From positions 310,001-374,000 of the forward strand of contig NC_015138.1 in NCBI RefSeq assembly GCF_000176855.2: a stretch of 64,000 bases of DNA. Reading direction: 5' to 3'. Origin of the DNA: Paracidovorax avenae ATCC 19860. GTDB taxonomy: Bacteria; Pseudomonadota; Gammaproteobacteria; Burkholderiales; Burkholderiaceae_C. The translations under genes and the position numbers were made by a program. A model generated the notes under the pieces. That model worked only from the letters and a program-made list of their open reading frames with translations, ran no database searches and was not told where the DNA came from. This document shows positions 45,519 to 54,632 of the stretch, one piece after another. The stretch's first letter is position 1. Every line of letters starts with the position of its first letter.

Positions 45519-46298
45519 ATGACCACCGTGGTGCTCGACCGCGTCCTGCGCATCCTCGACCAGCTCTCGCGCTACGACGCGGGAGGACTCTCGCTGTCGG
45601 ACATCGCCCGCCAGTCGGGCATTCCCCATCCGACCGTGCACCGCCTGCTGCGCGATCTAGCGCAGGCGCGCCTCGTGACGCTGCTGCCCGACGGGCGCGG
45701 TTACGTGCTGGGCCGGCTGGCCTACGAGGTGGGGCTGGCAGCACGTGCGCGGCACGACGTGGCGCCGCTTTTCGCGGCCTCCCTGCGCCGCCTGGCGGAG
45801 GCCACGGGCTACGCCGCCTACCTGTTCGTGCGCAGCGGCATCGAGGCCGTCTGCCATGACCACACCCATGCGCAGCGGCTCGATCCGCCCCTGTCCGTCA
45901 CCGTGGGCGGCCGGCGCCCGCTGGGCGTGGGCGCCGCGGGCCTGGCCCTGCTCGCCGCGCAGGACGATATCCGTGTGGAGGCGTCGCTCGCCGCCCATGC
46001 CGGAGTGCTCGGGCGCTACGGCGGGCTCGACGTGCCGTCGCTGCGCATCCTCATCGCGCAGACGCGCGCCCTGGGCTATGCCCGCAGCGGCGGCTGCCTG
46101 AACACCAACACCGCCGCCGTGGGCCATGCCGTGCGCGACCCGGGCGGCTGCGCCTTCGCGGCCGTGAGCCTGTCCACCACCGTCGCGCGCCTCACGCAGC
46201 GCGAGGCCGCCCGCCTCGCATCGCTGCTGCGCGCGGAGATCGCGCAGATCGAGCCGCGCGTGCGCTTCGCGTGGAGCGACGAGGCCGCGCTGCGGTGA
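45519..46298 (+). CDS. IclR-family transcriptional regulator
   Basis: The 259-residue protein has an N-terminal winged HTH (LDRVLRILDQLSRY...LSLSDIARQSGIPHPTVHRLLRDL, residues 6-48) and a GAF-like ligand domain with GGRRPLGVGAAGLALLA and a C-terminal GGCAFAAVSLSTTV. It is divergent from the Bug-fahA unit with a palindrome between them, so it likely controls that unit in response to an aromatic or tyrosine-derived acid. ATG 45519 matches the family start; the longer frame crosses the operator. Confidence 0.92.
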   Translation: MTTVVLDRVLRILDQLSRYDAGGLSLSDIARQSGIPHPTVHRLLRDLAQARLVTLLPDGRGYVLGRLAYEVGLAARARHDVAPLFAASLRRLAEATGYAAYLFVRSGIEAVCHDHTHAQRLDPPLSVTVGGRRPLGVGAAGLALLAAQDDIRVEASLAAHAGVLGRYGGLDVPSLRILIAQTRALGYARSGGCLNTNTAAVGHAVRDPGGCAFAAVSLSTTVARLTQREAARLASLLRAEIAQIEPRVRFAWSDEAALR

Positions 46299-46373
46299 TG
46301 CGCACGACGTGGCGCATCCCCCGTGTGCACCTCGTGCCACCGCGTTCCATGGAAGCCGGCACGGCGCCACCCC

Positions 46374-46584
46374 TCCGATGGCCGCGGAGCAGGCCATGCC
46401 AGCAGACGCCGTGGAACCGGCTTTGCCGGGCCACTGACGTCGTCCCCCTGCCCGCCGTACGCAGTACGGCGAGAGCGGGGGCTGAGTGCCGCGGCTCCGA
46501 GCCTGCCTGCGCAGGCTTGGACGTGCACGAAGGGCAGCCGCCTCTGGCGGCCGCGTGGAGCGGCGCAGCCGCTCAGGGGGGTGT
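46374..46584 (-). repeat. Structured 210-bp repeat, copy B (3' of the GST gene)
   Basis: This is the inverse copy of 18217-18426. It starts exactly 8 nt after the GST stop codon. Hairpins are kept with compensating changes: CGCCGTAC/GTACGGCG here against CGCCGCG/CGCGGCG in copy A; CCGGC/GCCGG against CTGGC/GCCAG; GACGTC paired with GGCGTC through one G-U. It fills most of the 294-bp gap between the GST gene and the convergent IclR gene. Confidence 0.8.
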
Positions 46585-46592
46585 CATTTCTT

Positions 46593-47210
46593 TCAGGCCA
46601 ATGCCTGCTGCACCGCCGGGCGCGCCGCCACGCGCTGAGAGTGAGCGTGGACCTTGGGAAAGCGCGCGATGTCCACGCCGTCGCTGGCCAGCCAGCCGGC
46701 GACGGTGAACAGGTAGCCGTCGGCCACCGTGTACTGGTCGCCCATCACCCAGGGACCGTCGCCGAGGGTGTGGTGCTCGATCATCTCGAAGCACTCGGTC
46801 ATGTTCTGCGGCACCTTGCGCTGCATCGCGGCGATGGCCTCGGGCTCGTCGGCCCAGCGGATCGCGCGGGGGCGGTGCGCATGGGCGACATGCACGGTGG
46901 AGGCCAGGTAGCTGTGGAACTCCTGCATGCGCGCGAAGCCGTAGGCATCGGTGGGCGCGAGGCGCGCCTGCGGAAAGCGCTGCGCCACATAGGCGAGCAG
47001 GGCGGGTGTCTCGGTCAGCGTGCCCTCTTCGGTGACCAGCGCGGGCACGCGGCCCTTGGGGTTGACCGCGAGGTATTCCGGGCTGCGCTGCTCGCCGGCC
47101 GGGAAATCGAGGCGCACCAGGCGGTGCTCCGCGCCGGCTTCATGCAAGGCGATGCGGACCGCCTGCGCGCAGGTGCCGGGGGTGTAGTAGAGGGTGAGGG
47201 CAGGGGTCAT
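46593..47210 (-). CDS. Glutathione S-transferase family protein
   Basis: The 205-residue protein has a thioredoxin-like N-domain (LTLYYTPGTCAQAVRIALHEAG; the TCAQA segment with Cys matches the beta-class GST start) and NPKGRVPALVTEEGTLTETPALLAYVA for glutathione binding, followed by a helical C-domain. It resembles bacterial beta-class GSTs used in detoxification. Its start overlaps the stop of the ketopantoate reductase-like gene by 4 bp, so the two are coupled. Confidence 0.92.
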   Translation of the reverse strand: MTPALTLYYTPGTCAQAVRIALHEAGAEHRLVRLDFPAGEQRSPEYLAVNPKGRVPALVTEEGTLTETPALLAYVAQRFPQARLAPTDAYGFARMQEFHSYLASTVHVAHAHRPRAIRWADEPEAIAAMQRKVPQNMTECFEMIEHHTLGDGPWVMGDQYTVADGYLFTVAGWLASDGVDIARFPKVHAHSQRVAARPAVQQALA

Positions 47211-48202
47211 GGTCGGGTTTCGTTGCGGATGGAGAGGCGGTTGGATGCGAACAGGCGCACGAGGCCCAGCAGCGCATCGGTGTGGGGCGTGGGCACGCCG
47301 GTGGCACGGCCCAGTTCATGTACCGCGCCCACCAGGGCGTCGATCTCCAGCGGCTTGCCGGCCTCCACGTCCTGCAGCATGGAGGTCTTGAAGGCGCCGA
47401 GCTTGCGCGTCACCGCGTGCCGGTCCTCGGGCTGCTGGTCGATGTGCAGGCCCAGGCGATCGCCGATGGCCTTGGCCTCCAGCATCACGGCGGAGACGAA
47501 GCCGCGCACGAGGTCGTCTTCCAGGATGCGGTCGGTGGTGGCGCCGGTCAGGGCGCTGATGGGGTTGATCGTCATGTTGCCCCACAGCTTGAACCAGATG
47601 TCCTGCTGGATGCGCGGGGACTGTTCCACCTCGATGCCGCCGCGGGCGATGAGCGCCGAGAGCGCCTCCAGGCGCGGGGTGATGCCGCCGCCGGCCTCGC
47701 CCAGGATGAGCCGGTTGCCGAAATGCTGCCGCACGATGCCGGGCCCATCGAGCGAGCAACTGGCATGCACCACGCCGCCGACCACCCGTTCGGTGGGAAT
47801 GGCGCGTGCCAGCGATCCGCCCGGGTCCACGGAAGCCAGCTCCCGCCCATGCGCCGGGCCGGAGCATCCTTCCAGGAACCACCACGGAACGCCGTTCATG
47901 GCCGTGAGCACGGTGGTAGCGGGGCCCAGCAGCGGCGCGATGCGCGCGGCCACATCGGACAGTGCGGGGGCCTTGACGGCCAGGACCACCACGTTCTGCG
48001 CACCGAGCGCGGCCGGATCGTCATGCGCCGCGACGGACGCGGCCTCGCAGGTGCCGTCCGGCCGGATGCAGCGCAGGCCGTGGGTGCGCAGGGCATCCAG
48101 TGTGGGGCCCCGCGCCACGAAAGACACGTCGGCACCGCCGCGCGACAGCGCCATGCCCAGCCAGCCGCCGATGGCGCCGGCACCATAGATCGCAACCTGC
48201 AT
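47207..48202 (-). CDS. 2-dehydropantoate 2-reductase family protein
   Basis: The 331-residue NADPH enzyme has the Rossmann motif YGAGAIGG (5-12), VKAPALSDVA, TAMNGVPWW, and a C-terminal ApbA_C domain with KLWGNMTINPISALTGAT and KTSMLQDVEAGKPLEIDALVGAV. PanE converts ketopantoate to pantoate for coenzyme A. Members next to GST genes in Burkholderiales often serve other 2-oxoacids, so panE is not assigned. ATG 48202 is the family start; the frame extends upstream without support. Confidence 0.88.
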   Translation of the reverse strand: MQVAIYGAGAIGGWLGMALSRGGADVSFVARGPTLDALRTHGLRCIRPDGTCEAASVAAHDDPAALGAQNVVVLAVKAPALSDVAARIAPLLGPATTVLTAMNGVPWWFLEGCSGPAHGRELASVDPGGSLARAIPTERVVGGVVHASCSLDGPGIVRQHFGNRLILGEAGGGITPRLEALSALIARGGIEVEQSPRIQQDIWFKLWGNMTINPISALTGATTDRILEDDLVRGFVSAVMLEAKAIGDRLGLHIDQQPEDRHAVTRKLGAFKTSMLQDVEAGKPLEIDALVGAVHELGRATGVPTPHTDALLGLVRLFASNRLSIRNETRP

Positions 48203-48335
48203 CGTCTCCTGCCTCCTCGGGATCGCGCCGCCGTGGGCGCGTAATGGCCCGGCGCACGAAAAGCCATGCGCCGGGCCCGGGAAGGCTATTGTGCTGCGGG
48301 TGGGAGGCGCGTGCCCCGCAGCGGATGGGGAGGCG

Positions 48336-48683
48336 TCAGTTTGCGGCGCTGGCGGCGCCGGATGCCGCGGAGGCGGGAGGCGTGGTCGCCGTGCCGCCGA
48401 AGACGGCACCGCCGGAGGGGGTGGAGGACGCCGCGCCAGGGGCCGTTCCTCCGAAGACCGCGCCGCCGGAGCTGCTTCCGGAGCCCGACGTGCCCGCATC
48501 GGAGGCGGGCGGCGTGGTCGTCGGCGCCGGCGCGGTGGCAGGGGCCGGGGTGCTGGCCGGCGTGTTGTTCACGTTGCTTTCCTTGTTGCGGTCGCAGGCG
48601 GACAGGGCCAGCACCGATGCCAGCGCGATCGGGGCGGCCACCAGCCAGCGGCGCGATGCGGAAAGTGCGGTGTTCTTGGTCAT
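48336..48683 (-). CDS. Small lipoprotein with SGGAVFGGTA repeats
   Basis: The 115-residue protein has a lipoprotein signal with lipobox LSAC (residues 27-30) and then a low-complexity Thr/Pro/Ala/Ser stretch. The decamer SGGAVFGGTA occurs twice, about 20 residues apart. No domain is recognised. It probably sits in the outer or inner membrane as a flexible tether. ATG 48683 is chosen because the signal starts there; the frame goes on to 48914 without coding character. Confidence 0.75.
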   Translation of the reverse strand: MTKNTALSASRRWLVAAPIALASVLALSACDRNKESNVNNTPASTPAPATAPAPTTTPPASDAGTSGSGSSSGGAVFGGTAPGAASSTPSGGAVFGGTATTPPASAASGAASAAN

Positions 48684-48955
48684 AGATTCGTTCTCCGTTG
48701 AAGGAACAAGGCGGCGCCATGCCACCGGGAGGCCCATCCTAGGGAGGCCGCCGTCCGCGCGGAGTAGGATAGGGTTGACGACGCATTTGCTTACGGTTGC
48801 CCCGCTTTCCTGTACGGGCCCCCGCTGCGCGCCCCCTGAAAATCGGCATCGCCGGCCCCATCTGCATGCCTGGCGGCGTGCTGACCACCGGGTCTCGCTC
48901 CTCTCTCTCTGCACCTTCCTTTTCCCCGGCCCGCATCCTGCGGGCTCCCTCTGCC

Positions 48956-50335
48956 ATGGCCAAAGACAAGACCGTTTTCACCTGTACCGAATGCGGGGGC
49001 ACCAGCCCGCGCTGGCTCGGCAAGTGCCCCGCCTGCGGGGCCTGGAACACGCTGGTGGAATCCGTCGCCGAGTCCGGACCGGGCAAGAACCGCTACAGCA
49101 CGCCGCAGCATGCGGGCCTGGCGCAGTCGCAGGCGGTGACGCCCCTGTCGGCCATCGAGGCCGCCGATGTGGCGCGCACCGCCAGCGGCATCGAGGAGCT
49201 CGACCGGGTGCTGGGCGGCGGGGTGGTCGAGGGCGGCGTGGTCCTCATCGGGGGGGATCCGGGCATCGGCAAGTCCACCCTGCTGCTGCAGGCGCTGGAC
49301 GCGCTGCAGCGCCTGGGCCTGCCCACGCTCTACGTGACGGGCGAGGAAAGCGGCGCGCAGGTGGCACTGCGCTCGCGCCGGCTGGGGCTGGACCACAGCC
49401 AGGTGAACGTGCTGGCGGAAATCCAGCTGGAGAAGATCCTCGCCACCGTCGAGGCGACGCAGCCCGCCGTGGCCGTGATCGACTCGATCCAGACGGTCTA
49501 TTCCGACCAACTCACCAGTGCACCGGGGTCGGTGGCCCAGGTGCGCGAGTGCGCGGCGCACCTCACGCGGGCGGCCAAGACCACGGGCGTGTCCATCATC
49601 CTCGTGGGCCACGTGACCAAGGAAGGGGCGCTGGCCGGTCCGCGCGTGCTGGAGCACATGGTGGACACGGTGCTGTACTTCGAGGGCGACACCCACAGCC
49701 AGTTCCGGCTGGTGCGCGCCATCAAGAACCGCTTCGGCGCGGTGAACGAAATCGGCGTGTTCGCCATGACCGAAAAGGGGCTGAAGGGCGTGACCAACCC
49801 CAGCGCCATCTTCCTGAGCCAGCACAGCGAGCCGGTGCCCGGCAGCTGCGTGCTGGTCACGCTGGAGGGCACGCGGCCCATGCTGGTGGAGATCCAGGCC
49901 CTGGTGGACGAGGGCGGGCCCAGCCCGCGGCGCCTGTCGGTGGGCCTGGACCGCGACCGCCTCGCCATGCTGCTGGCCGTGCTGCACCGCCATGCGGGCG
50001 TGGCCTGCATGGACCAGGACGTGTTCGTGAATGCCGTGGGCGGCGTGCGCATCAGCGAGCCGGCGGCCGACCTGGCGGTGATGCTGGCCATCACCAGCAG
50101 CCTGCGCGGGAAGGCCCTGCCCAAGGGCTTCCTCGCGTTCGGCGAAGTGGGGCTGGCGGGCGAGGTGCGGCCTGCGCCGCGCGGCCAGGAACGGCTGAAG
50201 GAGGCCGCCAAGCTGGGCTTCACCGTGGCCGTGGTGCCCAAGGCCAACGCGCCCAGGAAGCCCATCGAGGGCCTGACCATCCATGCAGTGGAACGGGTGG
50301 AGGAGGCCATGGAAGTCGTCAGAGGCCTGACTTGA
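48956..50335 (+). CDS. radA: DNA repair protein RadA
   Basis: The 459-residue protein is a RecA-like branch migration helicase. It has the N-terminal zinc finger CTECG...CPACG (10-28), Walker A GGDPGIGKST, the RadA-specific KNRFG motif (in IKNRFGAVNEIG) and a C-terminal Lon-like domain (FAFGEVGLAGEVR-type). It acts in recombination intermediate processing. ATG 48956 gives the family start MAKDKTVFTC. The 272-bp gap upstream (48684-48955) is non-coding and should hold divergent promoters for radA and the lipoprotein. Confidence 0.95.
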   Translation: MAKDKTVFTCTECGGTSPRWLGKCPACGAWNTLVESVAESGPGKNRYSTPQHAGLAQSQAVTPLSAIEAADVARTASGIEELDRVLGGGVVEGGVVLIGGDPGIGKSTLLLQALDALQRLGLPTLYVTGEESGAQVALRSRRLGLDHSQVNVLAEIQLEKILATVEATQPAVAVIDSIQTVYSDQLTSAPGSVAQVRECAAHLTRAAKTTGVSIILVGHVTKEGALAGPRVLEHMVDTVLYFEGDTHSQFRLVRAIKNRFGAVNEIGVFAMTEKGLKGVTNPSAIFLSQHSEPVPGSCVLVTLEGTRPMLVEIQALVDEGGPSPRRLSVGLDRDRLAMLLAVLHRHAGVACMDQDVFVNAVGGVRISEPAADLAVMLAITSSLRGKALPKGFLAFGEVGLAGEVRPAPRGQERLKEAAKLGFTVAVVPKANAPRKPIEGLTIHAVERVEEAMEVVRGLT

Positions 50336-50417
50336 TCCCCCCTGGGTCGCCTCCGGTGCCTTCCGCGTAAGCACCATCCACAGCGAGGGGCTTGCTCGGG
50401 CCGACGACAATCGGCGC

Positions 50418-50891
50418 ATGAACCTGCTGCGCCGCTTCTTCATTCCCGTCCTCATCGCCCTGCTCGTCATCGCGGCCTACCGCTCCTACGGCTGGCAGGG
50501 CGTTTTCGCCGTCGGCGGCGGGCTGCTCATGTGGGCGCTGCTGCATTTCACGCGGCTCATGAACATCATGCGCAAGGCCGCCGACCGGCCCATCGGCTAC
50601 GTGGGCAGCGCCGTGATGCTGAACGCCCGCCTGCGTGAAGGGGTGAACCTGATGCACGTGGTGGCCATGACGCGCTCGCTGGGCGAGCTGCTGTCGCTCG
50701 AGGGCGAAGAGCCCGAGCGCTACCGCTGGACGGACGGAACGCAGTCGCACGTGACCTGCGAGTTCCGCGGCGGCCGGCTCGCCGCCTGGGAGCTCGTGCG
50801 GCCGGCGGCGCAGGCGGATGCCGGGGCCGGCGGTGCGGCAGATGGCGCTTCCGATGCGCTGCCGCCTGCCGCGGGGCCGTCCGCGCCGTAA
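50418..50891 (+). CDS. Small inner-membrane protein, unrecognised
   Basis: The 157-residue protein has two hydrophobic segments near the N-terminus (8-21 and 26-45), then a soluble part with ADRPIGYVGSAVMLNARLREGVNLMHVVAMTRSLGE, and a variable Ala-rich tail. I know no function. It lies between radA and ilvE on the same strand, 43 bp before ilvE, so it may be cotranscribed with either. Confidence 0.78.
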   Translation: MNLLRRFFIPVLIALLVIAAYRSYGWQGVFAVGGGLLMWALLHFTRLMNIMRKAADRPIGYVGSAVMLNARLREGVNLMHVVAMTRSLGELLSLEGEEPERYRWTDGTQSHVTCEFRGGRLAAWELVRPAAQADAGAGGAADGASDALPPAAGPSAP

Positions 50892-50934
50892 AATCGCCGG
50901 TTTTGCGGCAGCAAGCCCCCGAAAAAGGAATCCC

Positions 50935-51873
50935 ATGAGCCCCGTAGTTCCCTCGATGGCCGACCGTGACGGCAAGATCTGGATGGACGGCCAGATGGTG
51001 GATTGGCGCGACGCCAAGATCCACGTGCTGACCCACACGCTGCACTACGGCTGCGGCGCGTTCGAGGGCGTGCGGGCCTACCAGACGCCGCAAGGCACGG
51101 CGATCTTCCGCCTGCAGGAGCACACCGAGCGGCTCTTCAACAGCGCCAAGATCCTGCGCATGCAGATCCCCTTCACGCAGGACGAGGTGAACGAGGCACA
51201 GCGCGCCGTGGTGCGCGAGAACCGGCTCGCCTCCTGCTACCTGCGGCCGCTCACCTGGATCGGCTCGCAGAAGCTGGGCGTGTCGCCCAAGGGCAACCAG
51301 ATCCACCTGATGGTCGCGGCCTGGGCCTGGGGCGCCTACCTCGGCGAGGAAGGCATGCAGCGCGGCATCCGCGTGAAGACCAGCAGCTACACGCGCCACC
51401 ACGTCAACATCACGATGACGCAGGCCAAGGCGGTGAGCAACTACACCAACTCCATCCTGGCCAACATGGAGGCCACGGAAGATGGCTACGACGAGGCCCT
51501 GCTGCTCGATTCCGCCGGCTTCGTGTCCGAGGGCGCGGGCGAGAACATCTTCGTGATCAAGAACGGCGTGGTCTATACGCCCGACCTGTCGGCCGGTGCG
51601 CTCAACGGCATCACGCGCAACACCATCCTGCACATCTGCAAGGATCTCGGCATCGAACTCGTGCAGAAGCGCATCACGCGCGACGAGGTGTACATTGCCG
51701 ACGAGGCTTTTTTCACCGGCACGGCCGCCGAGGTCACGCCCATCCGAGAACTCGACCGCATCGCCATCGGCGCGGGCAGCCGCGGCCCCGTGACCGAGAA
51801 GATCCAGGGCGCGTTCTTCGACATCGTGAACGGCCGCAATCCGAAATACGCCCACTGGCTCACGCTGGTCTGA
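50935..51873 (+). CDS. ilvE: Branched-chain amino acid aminotransferase
   Basis: The 312-residue class IV PLP aminotransferase makes Val, Leu and Ile from 2-oxoacids. The PLP lysine is Lys165 (MTQAKAVSNYTNS). Other marks are HTLHYGCGAFEGVRAY near 34-49, EGAGENIFVIKNG and FFTGTAAEVTPI. AAAAAGGAAT before ATG 50935 serves as ribosome site. The length is standard. A zf-CHCC gene follows 41 bp downstream. Confidence 0.95.
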   Translation: MSPVVPSMADRDGKIWMDGQMVDWRDAKIHVLTHTLHYGCGAFEGVRAYQTPQGTAIFRLQEHTERLFNSAKILRMQIPFTQDEVNEAQRAVVRENRLASCYLRPLTWIGSQKLGVSPKGNQIHLMVAAWAWGAYLGEEGMQRGIRVKTSSYTRHHVNITMTQAKAVSNYTNSILANMEATEDGYDEALLLDSAGFVSEGAGENIFVIKNGVVYTPDLSAGALNGITRNTILHICKDLGIELVQKRITRDEVYIADEAFFTGTAAEVTPIRELDRIAIGAGSRGPVTEKIQGAFFDIVNGRNPKYAHWLTLV

Positions 51874-51914
51874 CCCCTTTTTGTCTCTCCTGTCCGCACA
51901 GCGCGACCCCCACC

Positions 51915-52121
51915 ATGACGCAAGCCATCATCGAACTGCTCGCCAAGGACCTGAACCCGCAGGGCGGCGTCTTCTGCCCGAGCCCCAAGGCCGACATGAA
52001 GGTCTGGAACACCCACCCGAAGGTGTACCTGGACGTGGCCCATACGGGCGAGGCCAAGTGCCCCTACTGCGGCACGGTGTACCGCCTGAAGGCGGGTGAA
52101 ACCGTTCGCGCGGGCCACTGA
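51915..52121 (+). CDS. zf-CHCC zinc-finger protein
   Basis: The 68-residue protein belongs to the zf-CHCC family, related to the NDUFS6 subunit of mitochondrial complex I. Visible ligands are Cys21 in GGVFCPSP, His in DVAHTGEA and the pair in KCPYCGTVY. It is widely found after ilvE in beta-proteobacteria. The bacterial role is unclear. ATG 51915 begins MTQAIIELLAKDL. Confidence 0.88.
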   Translation: MTQAIIELLAKDLNPQGGVFCPSPKADMKVWNTHPKVYLDVAHTGEAKCPYCGTVYRLKAGETVRAGH

Positions 52122-52159
52122 GCCGCGGCCGCCCTGGCGCGGCCCCGATGTGCGTGGCC

Positions 52160-53149
52160 CTACGCTGCCGGGCCGTCTCCGGCGCGCGCTGGCGCGGCGC
52201 CGCAGGCCTGTTGCCAGATGCTGCCGTCCGCCGGCCCGCCGTGCCGGGCGAACAGCTCCGAGAAATGCCGGCGCTCGCCGCCGCGCAGCTTGATGAGCGG
52301 CGCCGGCGCTGGCTCGGCCGGCACCAGGCACAGACGCGGATACAGCAGGTACCACTTCCAGCGCAGGGCCTGCTGGTAGAAGAAGGCCGTGTCTTCCGCC
52401 TTGAAGAGTGCGAGCCGGAAGGCGTTGCCCCGCCGCAGCACCTGCTGGGCCGCCACGTGGATCAGCAGATAGGCCGGGTCCGCGATGCCCTGCAGCCGTG
52501 CGGCTGCATCGTCCTGCCCGCGCACCTGCGCCAGGTAGGCGTCGGTGCCGGCGGTGACCAGCGCGTGGTGGAACTCCTGCTGCCAGGCGGTCACGAAGGG
52601 CGCGTGCGCGGGGGCGCCGAAGGCCCAGCTCTCGATCACCGGAAAGCGTTCGTCATGCGTGTACCCGCCCAGGTAGAAGCCTACGAATTCCGCGCCGCGC
52701 GACTGCCGCAGCGCGTCCATCCAGTGCAGCGGCCGCGTGAGCAGTATGGTGGCGTCGAGCCAGTAGCCGCCATGGTGGCGCACCAGGTAGAGGCGCACCC
52801 AGTCCGACTGCTTGGTCGGATGCAGCTGGGCGAAGCCCGGCGGCAGGTCGCCGGCCGCGACGAAATCGCCGATGTTGCGGCGGTTGACCACCTGCACCTC
52901 GAAGTCCGGGCAGTGGATGCGCCAGTTGGCGATGCACTGGTCCACCAGCGGATCGGCGGTTTCGGTATCCCAGTATGTCCACAGGCGTGGCGGGATCGGC
53001 TGGCCGGCAGCGGCGGGCGCGGCGCCGGGCTGGCCGTCGAACAGCACGGCCTGCGGCTGGCCCGGATAGCGTGCGTTGCCGCGGGGGCGCAGGCAGGCCA
53101 CGAGGCGATAGGCCGCGCGCAGGGCGGGGGCAGAAATGCGAAGCGTCAT
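52160..53149 (-). CDS. Capsular polysaccharide synthesis-type glycosyltransferase, paralogue 1
   Basis: The 329-residue protein has the GT32/Caps_synth pattern: PPRLWTYWDTETADPL, then TKQSDWVRLYLVRHHGGYWLDATILL with the DxT-type metal site. It likely adds a sugar to a surface glycan. It is a paralogue of the gene at 56851 and is divergent from the O-antigen ligase. ATG 53149 (MTLRISAP) is preferred; the frame opens 18 residues further. Confidence 0.87.
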   Translation of the reverse strand: MTLRISAPALRAAYRLVACLRPRGNARYPGQPQAVLFDGQPGAAPAAAGQPIPPRLWTYWDTETADPLVDQCIANWRIHCPDFEVQVVNRRNIGDFVAAGDLPPGFAQLHPTKQSDWVRLYLVRHHGGYWLDATILLTRPLHWMDALRQSRGAEFVGFYLGGYTHDERFPVIESWAFGAPAHAPFVTAWQQEFHHALVTAGTDAYLAQVRGQDDAAARLQGIADPAYLLIHVAAQQVLRRGNAFRLALFKAEDTAFFYQQALRWKWYLLYPRLCLVPAEPAPAPLIKLRGGERRHFSELFARHGGPADGSIWQQACGAAPARAGDGPAA

Positions 53150-53320
53150 GGAATACCGTGGCGGCCGGACTGCGCGGATGCGCGACGGTCGGCATTCTGG
53201 CACCGCGGCGCTGCGTTACGATCCGCCGCGGAGAGACCATCCGAATAAATATCCTGCGGCCTGCGCCATGCGTGCCGCCTTTTCCGTACCTGTGCCCGCG
53301 AAGCACGCCTTGCCCTTCCG

Positions 53321-54622
53321 ATGACTCTCGCTGCCTTTTCCTCCTTGCTGGGGCCCGGCCCCTGGCCGCGTCGCCTCACGACGCTCGCCGCGTTCCTGGT
53401 GCCGGCCCTGGCGCTGACGCTGCCTTCCGGCTATTCCTACGGGGCCGTGCTGCTCCTGCTCGGGGCCCTGGCCACGCTCCCCCGCTGGGTGCGCGTGCGT
53501 CCCGACCGGGGGACCCTGGCCCTCGTCGCGGTGACCTTCGCGATGGGGCTGCTGTGGTGCGTGATGTCTGATCCGCGCGAAACCATGGGCCAGTGGGACC
53601 GCCCCATCAAGTTCATGCTGGGCGCCGTCTGCGGGCTGTTCATCGCCTCGCAGCCGCCCCGGCCGCGCCCGCTGTTCTGGGGGCTGCTCGTGGGCTGCAT
53701 CGGCGCGGGCCTGGTGGCGTTGTGGCAGGTGCATGTGCAGGGCGCGCTGCGGGCTTCCGGATTCCCGACCGGCCGCACGAACGCCATCCAGTGGGGCAAC
53801 CTGGCGTTGCTGCTGGGTTCGATGCTGGCCCTGCAACTGATCGTCCTGTGGCGCCAGCTTCCGCGCGTGGTCGCATGGCTGGCGGTCGTGGCCGCGCTCG
53901 GCGCCCTCAATGGCTCGGTGCTGTCGCAGTCCCGCGGAGGCTGGCTGGCCCTGCTGCTGGCGCTGCCCGTGGGCCTGTGGCTGCTGCATCGCCTGCATCC
54001 GGGACGGATCACCGCGATCACCGCCGTGCTGGTCACTGCGCTGGCCGTGCTCACGGCCATGAATTGGGGCGTGATGGAAAAGCGCTGGGAGCGGATGCAG
54101 GAAGAGGTGACGCAGTACGACACCCATGGCGAAGCCGACAACTCCGTCGGCCAGCGACTGGAGCACTGGCGCTTCGCCTGGAACGTGGGCATGGAGCGGC
54201 CCTGGACCGGCTGGGGCATGGCCGGCTACATGCAGGAGAAAGCCGCGCGGGTGGCCGCGAAGCAGTACGAGCCTTCGATCCTGGAGTACATCTATGTCCA
54301 CAATGAGCCGCTGGACGTCTTCGTCAAGACCGGCATCGGGGGCGTGGTCCTCCTGCTGTGCTTCTACGGCGTGCCGCTCGCGCTGTTCTGGCCCAGCCGC
54401 CGCCGCATGGCCGCGGTGGCGTCCGAGCCCGAGCCGGTGCGTGCACAGGTGCTGGCGCTGCGGCTGTCGGGTGTGTGCATCCCGCTGCTCTATGCGGGCT
54501 TCGGGCTCACGCAGGTGTTTTTCGCGCACAACAGCGGCATCATGTTCTACATCTTCATGAACATGGTGATCTGGGCGGCCTTGCTGGGCATGCGTGTGCC
54601 GGCGGTGGTCGCCAGGGCATGA
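53321..54622 (+). CDS. O-antigen ligase family protein
   Basis: The 433-residue membrane protein has about ten helices and the Wzy_C features: SQSRGGWLALLLALP with the Arg-Gly-Gly motif and a large periplasmic loop with the His region YVHNEPLDVFVKTGIGG. It would ligate or polymerise glycan repeats onto lipid A-core or another acceptor. It is the first of four genes packed 54.6-57.9 kb on the same strand; the next starts 10 nt after its stop. Confidence 0.9.
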   Translation: MTLAAFSSLLGPGPWPRRLTTLAAFLVPALALTLPSGYSYGAVLLLLGALATLPRWVRVRPDRGTLALVAVTFAMGLLWCVMSDPRETMGQWDRPIKFMLGAVCGLFIASQPPRPRPLFWGLLVGCIGAGLVALWQVHVQGALRASGFPTGRTNAIQWGNLALLLGSMLALQLIVLWRQLPRVVAWLAVVAALGALNGSVLSQSRGGWLALLLALPVGLWLLHRLHPGRITAITAVLVTALAVLTAMNWGVMEKRWERMQEEVTQYDTHGEADNSVGQRLEHWRFAWNVGMERPWTGWGMAGYMQEKAARVAAKQYEPSILEYIYVHNEPLDVFVKTGIGGVVLLLCFYGVPLALFWPSRRRMAAVASEPEPVRAQVLALRLSGVCIPLLYAGFGLTQVFFAHNSGIMFYIFMNMVIWAALLGMRVPAVVARA

Positions 54623-54632
54623 AACCCGTGCC

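Noticed and set aside
53200..53218. Possible sigma-54 site before the O-antigen ligase
   Set aside because: The GG to GC spacing is wrong (12 nt rather than 10).
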